Shown: positions 16,227 to 25,134 of the stretch, piece by piece
Layout: each line of letters opens with the position of its first letter
Numbering within the stretch: position 1 is the first letter of the stretch
Assembly (NCBI GenBank): GCA_002412715.1
Contig: DHVP01000036.1
Span: forward strand, 34,642 to 98,641
Reading direction: 5' to 3'
Source: Deltaproteobacteria bacterium UBA5205
Lineage (GTDB): Bacteria; Desulfobacterota; Syntrophorhabdia; Syntrophorhabdales; Syntrophorhabdaceae
Length of the DNA: 64,000 nucleotides
The notes under the pieces: model-generated
Database searches by the model: none
What the model saw: only the letters and a program-made list of their open reading frames with translations
Told to the model about the DNA's origin: nothing
Made by a program: the position numbers and the translations under genes

Positions 16227-17980
16227 CAGCGTTTTTTCCCTATGGGAATGACCTTTTTACGGGCCCCTTCCCTGAACTGTATCTCGTAGAGTTTTCTGTA
16301 GGGCCCTTCCTGCTCGATAAGAGACCCGTGGGTGCCTTCCTGGACGATCATGCCTTTATCGATGACAATGATGCGATGTGCATTGATGATCGTAGAGAGC
16401 CTGTGAGCTATGATGATCGTTGTTCTGCCTTTCATGAGGTTTTCGAGGGCTTTCTGGACCTCAATCTCCGATTGGGCGTCGAGGGAGCTTGTCGCCTCGT
16501 CGAGAATGAGGATGGGCGCATTCTTATAGAGGGCACGGGCAATGGCGATGCGCTGTTTCTGTCCCCCTGAAAGCCTGATTCCCTTCTCGCCGGCGATCGT
16601 ATCATACCCCTTGGGAAGCTTCAGTATGAAATCGTGGGCGAAGGCCATCTTCGATGCATGGAAGAGTTGTTCTTCGTCGGGTTCGACGCCGTAGGCGATG
16701 TTGCTCCGTATCGTATCGTTGAAGAGAATGACATCCTGCGTTACCAGGGCGATGTTCGTTCTTAAGGAATTGAGAGTGACGTCGCGTACATCGATGCCGT
16801 CGACCTTGATGAGACCCTGACTTATATCATAGAACCTGGGGATAAGGTTCACGAGTGTCGTTTTTCCCACGCCGCTTTTTCCGACAACAGCGATGACTTC
16901 ATTTTTTGCGATCGTGAGGTTTATGTTATTGAGGACCATCTTTTCGTCATAACGGAAGGAGACGTTGTCGAACTCTATGACTCCTTCCACTTTGCCAAGC
17001 TCCGCGGCATCCAGTTTTTCGAGAACCTCGGGCTGTCTGTCTATGATTTCGAAGACCCGCTGGCTCGCCGCCAGGCCCTGCTGGACGTTGTGGTTTTCCT
17101 TGTTGAGTTTTTTGATCGGTTCATAGAGCATGATGAGCGAGGCCATGAAGGCGAAGAAGGTACCCGGCGTTGAGTTCCCCAGTATGACCTCCCTGCCGCC
17201 GTACCAGATCACGACACCAACGGCGATCCCGCCTATGACCTCCATCACGGGATGGGATAGCGCACGGATCCTCGTCCGTTTCATAACGATGCGAAAGAGA
17301 GTCTCGTTTTCCTGGGTGAACCTCTTGTTCTCGTACTCCTCCATGGAGAATGCCTTGACGATTCTCTGGCCCGTTATGGTTTCATGGAGAAAGCTGGTAA
17401 GGCGCGCCAGATATTGCTGGATATTGAGCCCGATCTTTCTGAGCTTCTTGCCGAAAGCCACGATGGGGTAGATGGAAAACGGCAGGATAAGGAAGGCTAT
17501 AAGCGTCAGTTTCCATTCCATCCGAAAGGCGACGATGACGAGCCCGATGATGGTGAAGGCGTCCTTCAGAACCGCGGCGACAGAATCGGAAACGGTGTTC
17601 TGGACAAGGGAGACATCGTTCACGATCCGGGAGATATTCGAGCCTGTCGGTGTCTTGTCGAAGAAGGAAAGGGGCTGCCTCTGCATATTATAAAAGACAA
17701 GGTTCCTGATATCTGTAACGACCCTTTGTCCGACATAGCCCATGTAATAGCCCTGGAGATACTCGAAGGTGCCTTTAATCAGGAAAAGAACGATGACGGC
17801 TGCGGGCATGATGTAGAGTTTGCTCATGTCTTTCTGGAAAAAAATGGAGTCGAGAACAGGCTTGACGAGGTAGGCGCTCAGGCTCTGGGCGCCTGAACAC
17901 AGCGCCATGAAGATCATCGCAACGATCAGTTTTGTCTTGTAAGGATATGCGAATCTAAGAAGTCTCAGGTAGAGGTTCAT
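16226..17980 (-). CDS. msbA: Lipid A export ABC transporter MsbA
   Basis: A 584-residue half-transporter. Six transmembrane helices lie in residues 15-310. The nucleotide-binding domain has Walker A GKSGVGKTT (367-375), the signature LSGGQKQR (470-477), Walker B ILILDEATSS and the switch histidine in AHRLSTI. The homodimer flips core-lipid A across the inner membrane. Its place between lpxB and the DUF374/waaA pair supports MsbA over a generic multidrug exporter. It overlaps the DUF374 start by one base and begins two bases before the lpxB stop region, so it is tightly packed in the operon. Confidence 0.94.
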   Translation of the reverse strand: MNLYLRLLRFAYPYKTKLIVAMIFMALCSGAQSLSAYLVKPVLDSIFFQKDMSKLYIMPAAVIVLFLIKGTFEYLQGYYMGYVGQRVVTDIRNLVFYNMQRQPLSFFDKTPTGSNISRIVNDVSLVQNTVSDSVAAVLKDAFTIIGLVIVAFRMEWKLTLIAFLILPFSIYPIVAFGKKLRKIGLNIQQYLARLTSFLHETITGQRIVKAFSMEEYENKRFTQENETLFRIVMKRTRIRALSHPVMEVIGGIAVGVVIWYGGREVILGNSTPGTFFAFMASLIMLYEPIKKLNKENHNVQQGLAASQRVFEIIDRQPEVLEKLDAAELGKVEGVIEFDNVSFRYDEKMVLNNINLTIAKNEVIAVVGKSGVGKTTLVNLIPRFYDISQGLIKVDGIDVRDVTLNSLRTNIALVTQDVILFNDTIRSNIAYGVEPDEEQLFHASKMAFAHDFILKLPKGYDTIAGEKGIRLSGGQKQRIAIARALYKNAPILILDEATSSLDAQSEIEVQKALENLMKGRTTIIIAHRLSTIINAHRIIVIDKGMIVQEGTHGSLIEQEGPYRKLYEIQFREGARKKVIPIGKKR

Positions 17981-17981
17981 A

Positions 17982-19112
17982 TTATTTCTCGAGGAAGTTA
18001 ATTATCGTGTCAGCGGCCAACCGGTAGGAATCCTGTTTCTTCAGCTTGTCAACGATCGACCCCAATTCGCCCGCAACATCCCACCTTCCTTTATCTATCA
18101 TAGAAAGCGCTTTGCTTGCAATGGTTTCGGTGTCAAGACTCTGTATAAACTCGGGAAATATCTCTTTTCCGGCAATAATATTGGGGAGCCCTATGAAATC
18201 GACATGGACGATAAGACGTGCAATGGCATAGGAGAACCACGATATCCGATAGATGATGGCCGTCGGAGCCTTGAGGAGGGCCGCCTCGAGAGTTGCGCTG
18301 CCTGAGGCCACTATTGCGGCGTCGCAATATGCAAGGGCATTGTGGGAACTCTTTTTCACCGGGATAACACCGGGAATCCCCTGAAGATAACGCCTGACGA
18401 CGCTGTCGTCCATGCTTTCGGCGAGAGGCAGAAGGACGGTGAGGTCGGGCAGGCTCCTGCGCATTGCGGCGACAATCTTCGCCAAAGGAGGCATATGCCG
18501 CGCGATCTCGTTTTTTCTGCTCCCCGGCATGATTGTCAGGATAGGTTTGTCCTGCGGTGCCCCGACATTTGAAAGAAATACGGCGCGGTCGAGGGTTGGC
18601 CGGACTGTCGCGGCAAAGGGGTGACCGACGTACGTTGCCGGAACCCCGGCCTCCGCATAAAGGTCTTCTTCGAAGGGAAGGATGCAGATGATCCTGTTAA
18701 CGTATTTCCTGATCTTCTCCATACGGCTTCGTTTCCACGCCCAGACCTGGGGAGGAATGAAATAAATGACCGGTATGTCAAGGGACCTGGCGAAGCGGGC
18801 GATCCTCATGTTGAACCCGGGGAAATCCACAAGGACCACAAGATCGGGGCGTTCCGTGCGGATATGTGTCTTGACCGCATCGAAGGCCCTTTTTATGTGG
18901 CCGGCATGGGAAATGACTTCGGTGAGGCCCGTAACGGAAATATCACGATAGTCCCGGGCTATTCTTGCGCCCAGGGCCGCCAGTCTCTCCGAACCCATTG
19001 CGGATATCTGAAAACTTCCGGTCTTTTGAAGCGATTCTACGAGATGGCAGGCATGCGTTTCCCCGGAGAGTTCCCCCGTGGATATGAAGACCTTCTTATC
19101 GATGTTATGCAC
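17982..19112 (-). CDS. lpxB: Lipid-A-disaccharide synthase
   Basis: A 376-residue GT19 enzyme joining UDP-2,3-diacylglucosamine and lipid X into the lipid A disaccharide at the inner membrane. Family features include FISTGELSGE near the N-terminus, LVDFPGFNMRIA, YFIPPQVWAWK, the GHPF motif, TIMPGSRKNEI, and ASGSATLEAAL with PTAIIYR. The GTG at 19112 is preferred: it overlaps the stop of the upstream oxidoreductase in GTGCATAA and begins just before the conserved KVFISTGE. An in-frame TTG at 19157 would add 15 residues not typical of the family. Confidence 0.94.
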   Translation of the reverse strand: MHNIDKKVFISTGELSGETHACHLVESLQKTGSFQISAMGSERLAALGARIARDYRDISVTGLTEVISHAGHIKRAFDAVKTHIRTERPDLVVLVDFPGFNMRIARFARSLDIPVIYFIPPQVWAWKRSRMEKIRKYVNRIICILPFEEDLYAEAGVPATYVGHPFAATVRPTLDRAVFLSNVGAPQDKPILTIMPGSRKNEIARHMPPLAKIVAAMRRSLPDLTVLLPLAESMDDSVVRRYLQGIPGVIPVKKSSHNALAYCDAAIVASGSATLEAALLKAPTAIIYRISWFSYAIARLIVHVDFIGLPNIIAGKEIFPEFIQSLDTETIASKALSMIDKGRWDVAGELGSIVDKLKKQDSYRLAADTIINFLEK

Positions 19113-20031
19113 CCTGATTGTCGGCGATACAGCTTCGGATCCTGTTGGCGAGATCAAGCGCCTTCAGGCCGTCGACGCCGCTCACGCTCGGCGTGCCCCG
19201 GCCGCTCGCGGCCCTCACAAACTGAAGGAGCTCGTCTCTGACGGGATCCATCCCGGGCGACGTGTATTCGGTGATATCCGGCTGCGCCGCTTCGTTCCTG
19301 ACGATGCTTACCAGTTTTCCCTGCATCAGATCCAGCGAGAAATGCCTGTCCCGTTCATAGACGGTGAGCGACCGTTCTCTGTATGTCGAGACCCGGCTTG
19401 CCGTAACGTTCGCCACGCACCCGCCCGTGAATTCGATCCGGGCGCTGGCAACGTCGGTCTGCTCAGTCATGAAGGGGATGCCTTCGGCCGAAAGGTTCTT
19501 CACGTCTTCGCCGACAAGAGAAAGAACGAGATCGAGATCATGGATCATGACGTCGAGGACGACATCGACGTCGGTGGATCTGCCCGTAAAAGGACTGACC
19601 CTGCGGGCTTCTATCAACAGAGGTTTTTTAATGAGCGGAAGCGCCCGGGTAAGGGCCGGATTGAGCCTTTCGAGGTGGCCTACCTGGAGGATGAGTCCCT
19701 TCGCGGCGGCGATGGCGACAAGTTCCCTCGCCTCTTCGGGCAGGACCGTGATGGGCTTCTCGAGAAAAACATGAATGCCCCGTTCCAGACAGTCCTTTGC
19801 GATGGAGTAATGGGACTCGGTGGGGGTTGCGATGACGGCGCATGTTGCCTCACCGATAGCATCGGAATAGCTTGAAAATGAGGGAACGGTGTACTTTGCC
19901 GAATATTCACCGGCCAGGGCAGGGTCGATATCTGCTATGCCGCTGACGGTCACGTCCTCGAAGGAACAAAGCTTTCCGAGGTGGATGCGCCCCATGTGAC
20001 CGAGACCGATAAGGGCTATGTTTACCGGCAT
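19105..20031 (-). CDS. Gfo/Idh/MocA oxidoreductase, GnnA-like
   Basis: A 308-residue NAD(P)-dependent dehydrogenase. The Rossmann fold starts GLGHMGRIHLGKL; the catalytic-lysine motif FLEKPI lies near residue 93; the C-terminal alpha/beta domain follows. It sits exactly between lpxA and lpxB. In bacteria such as Acidithiobacillus and Leptospira, a Gfo/Idh enzyme (GnnA) oxidises the 3-OH of UDP-GlcNAc and an aminotransferase (GnnB) then makes UDP-GlcNAc3N for amide-linked lipid A. Here no gnnB is present in the cluster, so the GnnA assignment is by position and family only. It overlaps lpxA by ten bases and lpxB by eight, so it is co-translated with them. Confidence 0.85.
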   Translation of the reverse strand: MPVNIALIGLGHMGRIHLGKLCSFEDVTVSGIADIDPALAGEYSAKYTVPSFSSYSDAIGEATCAVIATPTESHYSIAKDCLERGIHVFLEKPITVLPEEARELVAIAAAKGLILQVGHLERLNPALTRALPLIKKPLLIEARRVSPFTGRSTDVDVVLDVMIHDLDLVLSLVGEDVKNLSAEGIPFMTEQTDVASARIEFTGGCVANVTASRVSTYRERSLTVYERDRHFSLDLMQGKLVSIVRNEAAQPDITEYTSPGMDPVRDELLQFVRAASGRGTPSVSGVDGLKALDLANRIRSCIADNQGA

Positions 20032-20789
20032 ATTCCCCTCGTGGACGATTCTATGAACTCCATGAGATAGGCGATGTTGTCGCCGTCGAGCTCTTCCCGT
20101 ATGATCTTCAGGGACGTCTTGAGGGGGAGGGCGGACCTGAAAAGGATCCGGTACGCCTTTTTCAGCTTCGTTATTTCTTCCTTGGAGAAATTGCGTCTCT
20201 CGAGGCCGACGAGGTTGAGACCATAGAGTTTTGCCCTGTCGCCCGCGGCGATGACAAAAGGCGGCACGTCTTTGGGAATGCCGGTGAGCCCGCTGATGAA
20301 GGCGTATTTGCCGACCCTGCAGAATTGGTGGACGGCGCAGAGGCCGCTGAAGATAACGAAATCGGAGACCTCCACGTGGCCGGCGAGGGTTGCCCCGTTG
20401 GCCATGATAATATTGTTTCCCACTTTGCAGTCGTGGGCGATGTGGGCATATGCCATGATAAAATTGTTGTCCCCGACCTCAGTGACACCGCCTCCCTTTG
20501 TGGTTCCCCTGTTTATCGTCACATATTCCTTGATGGTGTTATTATTGCCTATGACGACCCGGGTGGGCTCATACTTATAGCCGATATCCTGGGGAGGCCC
20601 CCCAAGGGATGCGAAAGGGCTCACCGTGCAGCCGGTGCCCAGCACGGTATTCCCCTGTACGACCACGTGGCCCTCGAGGCGGCTTCCGGCCCCGATTTGT
20701 GCGCCTCCCTCTATAATACAGTAGGGCCCGATTTCTACATCACCCGCAATCTGTGCGTTCTTGTCAACAATGGCAGTTGGATGTATCAC
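20022..20789 (-). CDS. lpxA: UDP-N-acetylglucosamine O-acyltransferase
   Basis: A 255-residue left-handed beta-helix acyltransferase that starts lipid A synthesis by moving a hydroxyacyl chain from ACP to the 3-position of the UDP-sugar. Hexapeptide repeats run through residues 1-190, followed by the helical C-terminal domain (about 195-255). The catalytic histidine lies in AYAHIAHDC. In the stretch PPFVIAAGDRA a glycine occupies what I take to be the E. coli Gly173 ruler position, which would favour a long acyl chain; this is inference. The start is GTG with GAGGAG upstream. It follows fabZ by ten bases. Confidence 0.96.
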   Translation of the reverse strand: MIHPTAIVDKNAQIAGDVEIGPYCIIEGGAQIGAGSRLEGHVVVQGNTVLGTGCTVSPFASLGGPPQDIGYKYEPTRVVIGNNNTIKEYVTINRGTTKGGGVTEVGDNNFIMAYAHIAHDCKVGNNIIMANGATLAGHVEVSDFVIFSGLCAVHQFCRVGKYAFISGLTGIPKDVPPFVIAAGDRAKLYGLNLVGLERRNFSKEEITKLKKAYRILFRSALPLKTSLKIIREELDGDNIAYLMEFIESSTRGICR

Positions 20790-20799
20790 TTTTTGCTCC

Positions 20800-21228
20800 T
20801 CACTCCTGTTTAAGCATGGCCATTATACGCGCTTCGGCTACAACATCGTCCTCTACGTAGGCCTTTGCCTCAAAGACCCATATCTCTCTTCTGTGCTTCA
20901 CGACCGCCACATCGAATCTAAGCTGGTCGCCGGGGGTCACGGGTTTACGGAACCGTGCCCCGTCAATGCCGGTAAAAAAGACGGAACCCTTCATTCCCGG
21001 AAAGGATTTGAAGGCGAGAATACCGCCGGCCTGTGCCATCGCCTCGAGGATGATGACGCCCGGCATGATAGGTCTGCTAGGGAAATGGCCTTGAAAAAAT
21101 GGTTCATTTACAGTCACGTTCTTTATGGCGATGATCCGTTTTGCAGGTTCGAATTCAAGGACCCTGTCAACCAGGAGAAAGGGGTACTTGTGTGGCAGAA
21201 GTGTGAGTATTTCGTTGATGTCAATCAT
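20800..21228 (-). CDS. fabZ: (3R)-hydroxyacyl-ACP dehydratase FabZ
   Basis: A 142-residue hot-dog-fold dehydratase of usual size. The family signatures are HKYPFLLVDRV near the N-terminus (active-site His in LPHKYPF) and FFQGHFPSRPIMPGVIILEAMAQ, with the catalytic glutamate in the central helix. It dehydrates 3-hydroxyacyl-ACP in fatty acid synthesis and so competes with LpxA and LpxD for the same hydroxyacyl-ACP pool, which explains its conserved place between lpxD and lpxA. It overlaps the end of lpxD by eight bases. Confidence 0.97.
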   Translation of the reverse strand: MIDINEILTLLPHKYPFLLVDRVLEFEPAKRIIAIKNVTVNEPFFQGHFPSRPIMPGVIILEAMAQAGGILAFKSFPGMKGSVFFTGIDGARFRKPVTPGDQLRFDVAVVKHRREIWVFEAKAYVEDDVVAEARIMAMLKQE

Positions 21229-22252
21229 CCTTGTCCTCCGACAGCAGTTTCTTCTCCATCTCCTTGATTTTCTCGAAAAGGGCAGGGAGTTTTCGTATGT
21301 AAAGCTGGAGTTTCATCCATTCCTTGTGGGGCATGTGCGGGGTACCCCAGATGAGCGATCCCGGGGGCACGTCCCTGGTTATGCCCGTCTGTCCTCCTGC
21401 CATGACCTGGTCGCCCACGGTCACATGGTCTCTGACCCCTGCCTGACCCGCGAGGACCACGTTGTTTCCTATGTGTGCGCTGCCGGCAATGCCGACCTGG
21501 GAGACGATGATGGAGTTTTGCCCTATCGTGACGTTATGTGCTATCTGAACGAGGTTGTCTATCTTTGTCCCTTTGGCGATCAGCGTTTTTTCAAGCGACG
21601 CCCGGTCGATTGCGGTATTCGCCCCGATCTCGACATCATCCTCTATAACGACGGAGCCGAGCTGGGGTATCTTGGCATGTTTGCTGCCGTCCCATGTATA
21701 CCCGAAGCCATCGCTGGCGATCACCGTGTTTGCATGGATGATGACATTCTTTCCGATCGTTGTGTCCCGGTAGATGGTGACGTGGGGATAGATGACGCTG
21801 CCTTCCCCTATGGCAACGTTGGGACCGATATAGGAGAACGGGTAAACCGTCACATTCGCGCCGATGCGGGAATTTCTTTCTATGCAGGCGAAAGGCCCGA
21901 CAGAAGCGCTCCTGTCAACCGTCGCTTCAGGGCTGACGAAGGCCAGGGGGTCGATGCCGGCGGGCATCGATACCTCCTCCAGAAACATTCCGGCTACCTT
22001 GATATAGGCAAGTTCCGGATTATCAACGACAACGACATTCTTTCCCTTGAACTCGTCAAGGGATGTCTTTTTGCCGATGATAAGGCCGGAAGCCCTGCAA
22101 TCAGGGACGTGCTTGAGGTAGCTTCTGTGGGTAACGAAGCTGACCTGTCCCTCTGTGGCGATTTGAATCCCTGCGATGCCATGAATCGGGATATCCCCGT
22201 CACCAATCAGATTTCCCTGGATCGCGGCAGCGATATCCCTCAGCGTGGTCAT
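21221..22252 (-). CDS. lpxD: UDP-3-O-acylglucosamine N-acyltransferase
   Basis: A 343-residue acyltransferase for the third step of lipid A synthesis, adding a hydroxyacyl chain to the 2-amino group. It has the N-terminal uridine-binding domain (residues 1-100), a hexapeptide beta-helix (about 100-290) with the catalytic histidine in QIAHNVTIG, and a C-terminal helical tail. It begins one base before the ompH stop, in the conserved order ompH-lpxD-fabZ-lpxA. Confidence 0.96.
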   Translation of the reverse strand: MTTLRDIAAAIQGNLIGDGDIPIHGIAGIQIATEGQVSFVTHRSYLKHVPDCRASGLIIGKKTSLDEFKGKNVVVVDNPELAYIKVAGMFLEEVSMPAGIDPLAFVSPEATVDRSASVGPFACIERNSRIGANVTVYPFSYIGPNVAIGEGSVIYPHVTIYRDTTIGKNVIIHANTVIASDGFGYTWDGSKHAKIPQLGSVVIEDDVEIGANTAIDRASLEKTLIAKGTKIDNLVQIAHNVTIGQNSIIVSQVGIAGSAHIGNNVVLAGQAGVRDHVTVGDQVMAGGQTGITRDVPPGSLIWGTPHMPHKEWMKLQLYIRKLPALFEKIKEMEKKLLSEDKDD

Positions 22253-22786
22253 TTACTTAATAGGTTTTTTCTTCGCCATTTCGTTGAAGAGAGCAATCAC
22301 CTTGTTCGTGATGTCTATCGCCGGGGTGGCATAAAGGATTCCGGCCTGGCTCTTTTCAAGTATCAGGGCGTATTTTTCCTTTTCACCGAGGCTCCGTACC
22401 ACATCTTCCACTTCCTTGAGGACCTTCTGAGTGTATTCCATGTCCTTTTGCTGGAGTTCGGTCTGGTAGTCGTTATAGAGCCTCTGATAATCCTTCAGTT
22501 TTGCCTGGTACTGCTTTTCCTTCTCAGCCCTGGCCTCAGGGGTTATGGTAGCTCCCTGCTTTTCAACGGCATCTTTCAGCCTCTGGAGTTCCGCCTGTTT
22601 CCCGTCAAGGTTTTTCTTCAGTCTTTCCGCATCCTGGGTCAGGATCCCGCGTATCTGCTTGCCCTGATCGGATTCGAGCATGACTTTCTGCAGGTCTATG
22701 TATGCGACGTTCAGTGACTGGCTCATCGCCGCAAGTGGTGTCAGAAGAATGGTTACGACAAAAAGGACCGTAATAAAGCGTTTCAT
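22253..22786 (-). CDS. OmpH/Skp-family periplasmic chaperone
   Basis: A 177-residue exported protein. A signal peptide (residues 1-22, ending PLAAMSQS) precedes LNVAYIDLQKVM, the conserved start of mature Skp. Most of the rest is long charged helices (residues 45-135), the tentacles that hold unfolded outer-membrane proteins. It delivers them to BamA, encoded just upstream (gap 12 bases). Length is typical. Confidence 0.93.
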   Translation of the reverse strand: MKRFITVLFVVTILLTPLAAMSQSLNVAYIDLQKVMLESDQGKQIRGILTQDAERLKKNLDGKQAELQRLKDAVEKQGATITPEARAEKEKQYQAKLKDYQRLYNDYQTELQQKDMEYTQKVLKEVEDVVRSLGEKEKYALILEKSQAGILYATPAIDITNKVIALFNEMAKKKPIK

Positions 22787-22798
22787 AAAGCCTCCTTA

Positions 22799-25045
22799 CT
22801 AATATTGGGTGCCGATGGCAAAATCGAAAAGACTCTTCCTCTCCCCTTCTTTCGGGTTGAGGTTGAATCCGAGTTCCAGACGGATGGGACCAAGTGGTGA
22901 GAACCAGCGTATTCCGACACCTGCGGCCGTTCGCATTCTCAGGCTGTTGAAATCGTCAAAACCGGCACCGGTATCGGTAAAAATGACGCCTTTGACGCCC
23001 GCTGGTTTGTAGATGGGGAAAATCCATTCAAAATTGAAATACATCTCGTTCTTCGCGCCGATAGGTTCATCGTTCTCGTCCATCGGCCCGGCTTCGCCGT
23101 AACGGAAACCACGGATCGAACTGAGACCACCGACGTAGTATTTTTCAGTGATAGGTACTTCTCTGCCGCTGTAACCGCGGATCATTCCGGCTGTACCCTT
23201 CAGGAAGAAGGAGCTGTCCATGAACTTGATGGGGATGTATCTGCCGTAAAATGCGGACAGGGCCACGAAATAGTTGTCGCCGCCGAAGGGGCCGCCCGCC
23301 GTTTCCAGAGAGATTGCGGTATTGACTCCCTTGGTGGGATTCAATACGTCATTTATAGTGTTCTTGGCGATCGAGTAGATCATACTGCTTGTCAGGCTCG
23401 TACCCTCCTGCTCTTTTATGTAGGTGCTGGCGGAGACGTCTATGTCGGTGACCTCGACGTTCTCGATCCTGTATTTCAGGGTTGCTTTAATGTCGTCGGT
23501 CAGAGGTTTGATGAGGGAGACGTTGCCGCCCGTCTTCTTGTAGTCGTATGTGTCCATATACCGTTTGAAATTAAAGACGCTGAATCCTGCAGAAAGGTTC
23601 TTGTCGAAAATGTAAGGCTCAAGGTATGAGAATCGAAATTCCGTGGTGTAGCCGCTCAGTGCTGCCTCAAGGGTGAGCCTTCTGCCCGTTCCGAGGAAGT
23701 TTTCTTCCGACACGGACCCGGAGACGATCACTTTCTCAGAGGTGCTGTAGCCGGCGCCTACGCTGAAGGTTCCCGTCGGTTTTTCCTCTATGTTGAGGTC
23801 GATATTGACCTTCTTGGGGTCATCGGTCTTGACGATCTTGAAATCCGTGTCTTTAAAGAATGTTGTATTCTTTAGTTTTTTCTTGCTTTCCTTGATGTTG
23901 GTTATCGAAAAACGGTCGCCCTCAGCGAATTTGAGTTCACGCCGTACTACCTTGTCCCGGGTTCTGGTGTTTCCGATTATGTTGATCCTGTTGAAGTAAA
24001 CTTCCTGGTTCTTGGTGATATTGAATGTGACGTTGACGATGTGGGTGGTCTCATCGATCGTGGTCAGTGGTGAAACATCGGCGAATGCGTATCCCTTGTC
24101 CTGGTAAACGTCGGTGATGGCGAGCACATCTTCATAGAAGAGAGTGGTTCTAAAGAGCTTGCCCGATTGTGTCTTTATCTTACGGAGGAGCTCTTCCCTG
24201 GGAACTATGATATCTCCGGCGAATTCGATGGTACCGACCTGATGTGTGGCGCCTTCCTCTATTGCGATGGCAATGGAAATGCTTTTGCCATCCTTGGAGA
24301 GCGTAACATCGGGCGCCCCGACCTGGACTTTAATATAGCCGTTGTCGTGATAAAAGGCCTCAACGTTCTTGCGGTCTTCTATAAGGGCATCCTCATCGAG
24401 TATACCCGACCCGGTAAACCACGAGAACCAGCCCTTTTCCTTGGTCCTCATGAAACCCCGCAATACGCTGTCTTTGAAGTGTTTATTGCCCGTAAAACTC
24501 ACTTTCCTTACGTAGGACTGCTGGGGTTCGTCTATCACGATGTTTACCGTTGCGTCGTATGCCTCTCCGTAGGCTATTTCGTAGGTTATTTTAGCGGCGT
24601 AATAGCCCTTACTCGCATAGAGCTTCCTGATCTCGTCCATACTTTCTTTGATTTTTTCAATATTGAGAACTGTACCGGTCTTGATTTTGAGTTTGTCCGT
24701 GAGATCATCGGTTTTTATCTTTTTGTTTCCCGTCAGGAGGATAGACTTGACGGGGGGCCTTTCGATAACGACAAAGGTGACGATCTTTCCCTTATCCGTA
24801 TCCTTAACATCTATCTGGACGTCGCTGAAGAAGCCCGTTTTGTAAACGCTCTTCATGTCCTCGCGTATTTTGTCGAGATTATACGTGTCGCCTTCCTTGC
24901 TCTTGATGTTGTTGGATATGAAAGCAGTGTCGATGCGTTCATTTCCCGTAATTTCAATCTTGGCGACCCGTTCGTCCTGGGCCATCGTCATGACAGGAAG
25001 GCACAGAATTAGAGAGAGAAGGATGACGTACTTCAGTTTTTTCAT
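22799..25045 (-). CDS. bamA: Outer membrane protein assembly factor BamA
   Basis: A 748-residue Omp85 protein. Signal peptide at residues 1-21 (MKKLKYVILLSLILCLPV, cut near TMAQD); five POTRA domains up to about residue 355; then a 16-strand beta barrel with the loop-6 motif SSIRGFRYGEAGP. It ends in FDFAIGTQY, an aromatic C-terminus as expected. It is the catalytic core of the BAM complex that folds outer-membrane proteins. The ATG at 25045 is chosen because the signal peptide starts there; an in-frame upstream start (25147) would add 34 residues and reach into the divergent gene. No clear ribosome-binding site precedes it. It is the first gene of an eleven-gene minus-strand operon. Confidence 0.95.
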   Translation of the reverse strand: MKKLKYVILLSLILCLPVMTMAQDERVAKIEITGNERIDTAFISNNIKSKEGDTYNLDKIREDMKSVYKTGFFSDVQIDVKDTDKGKIVTFVVIERPPVKSILLTGNKKIKTDDLTDKLKIKTGTVLNIEKIKESMDEIRKLYASKGYYAAKITYEIAYGEAYDATVNIVIDEPQQSYVRKVSFTGNKHFKDSVLRGFMRTKEKGWFSWFTGSGILDEDALIEDRKNVEAFYHDNGYIKVQVGAPDVTLSKDGKSISIAIAIEEGATHQVGTIEFAGDIIVPREELLRKIKTQSGKLFRTTLFYEDVLAITDVYQDKGYAFADVSPLTTIDETTHIVNVTFNITKNQEVYFNRINIIGNTRTRDKVVRRELKFAEGDRFSITNIKESKKKLKNTTFFKDTDFKIVKTDDPKKVNIDLNIEEKPTGTFSVGAGYSTSEKVIVSGSVSEENFLGTGRRLTLEAALSGYTTEFRFSYLEPYIFDKNLSAGFSVFNFKRYMDTYDYKKTGGNVSLIKPLTDDIKATLKYRIENVEVTDIDVSASTYIKEQEGTSLTSSMIYSIAKNTINDVLNPTKGVNTAISLETAGGPFGGDNYFVALSAFYGRYIPIKFMDSSFFLKGTAGMIRGYSGREVPITEKYYVGGLSSIRGFRYGEAGPMDENDEPIGAKNEMYFNFEWIFPIYKPAGVKGVIFTDTGAGFDDFNSLRMRTAAGVGIRWFSPLGPIRLELGFNLNPKEGERKSLFDFAIGTQY

Positions 25046-25134
25046 ATGTTTTGGAAAATTACCAAAAAAACATCCTCTTTGTAAAGGTAAAAAAAGTATT
25101 TCATTTCGATAAGCTGGAATTGAGGTTGTCAGAT

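Noticed and set aside
21125..22717. 530-codon plus-strand open frame
   Set aside because: It lies antisense to lpxD and ompH, which have full family motifs and lengths; the translation has no recognisable domain and is rich in residues typical of a shadow frame.
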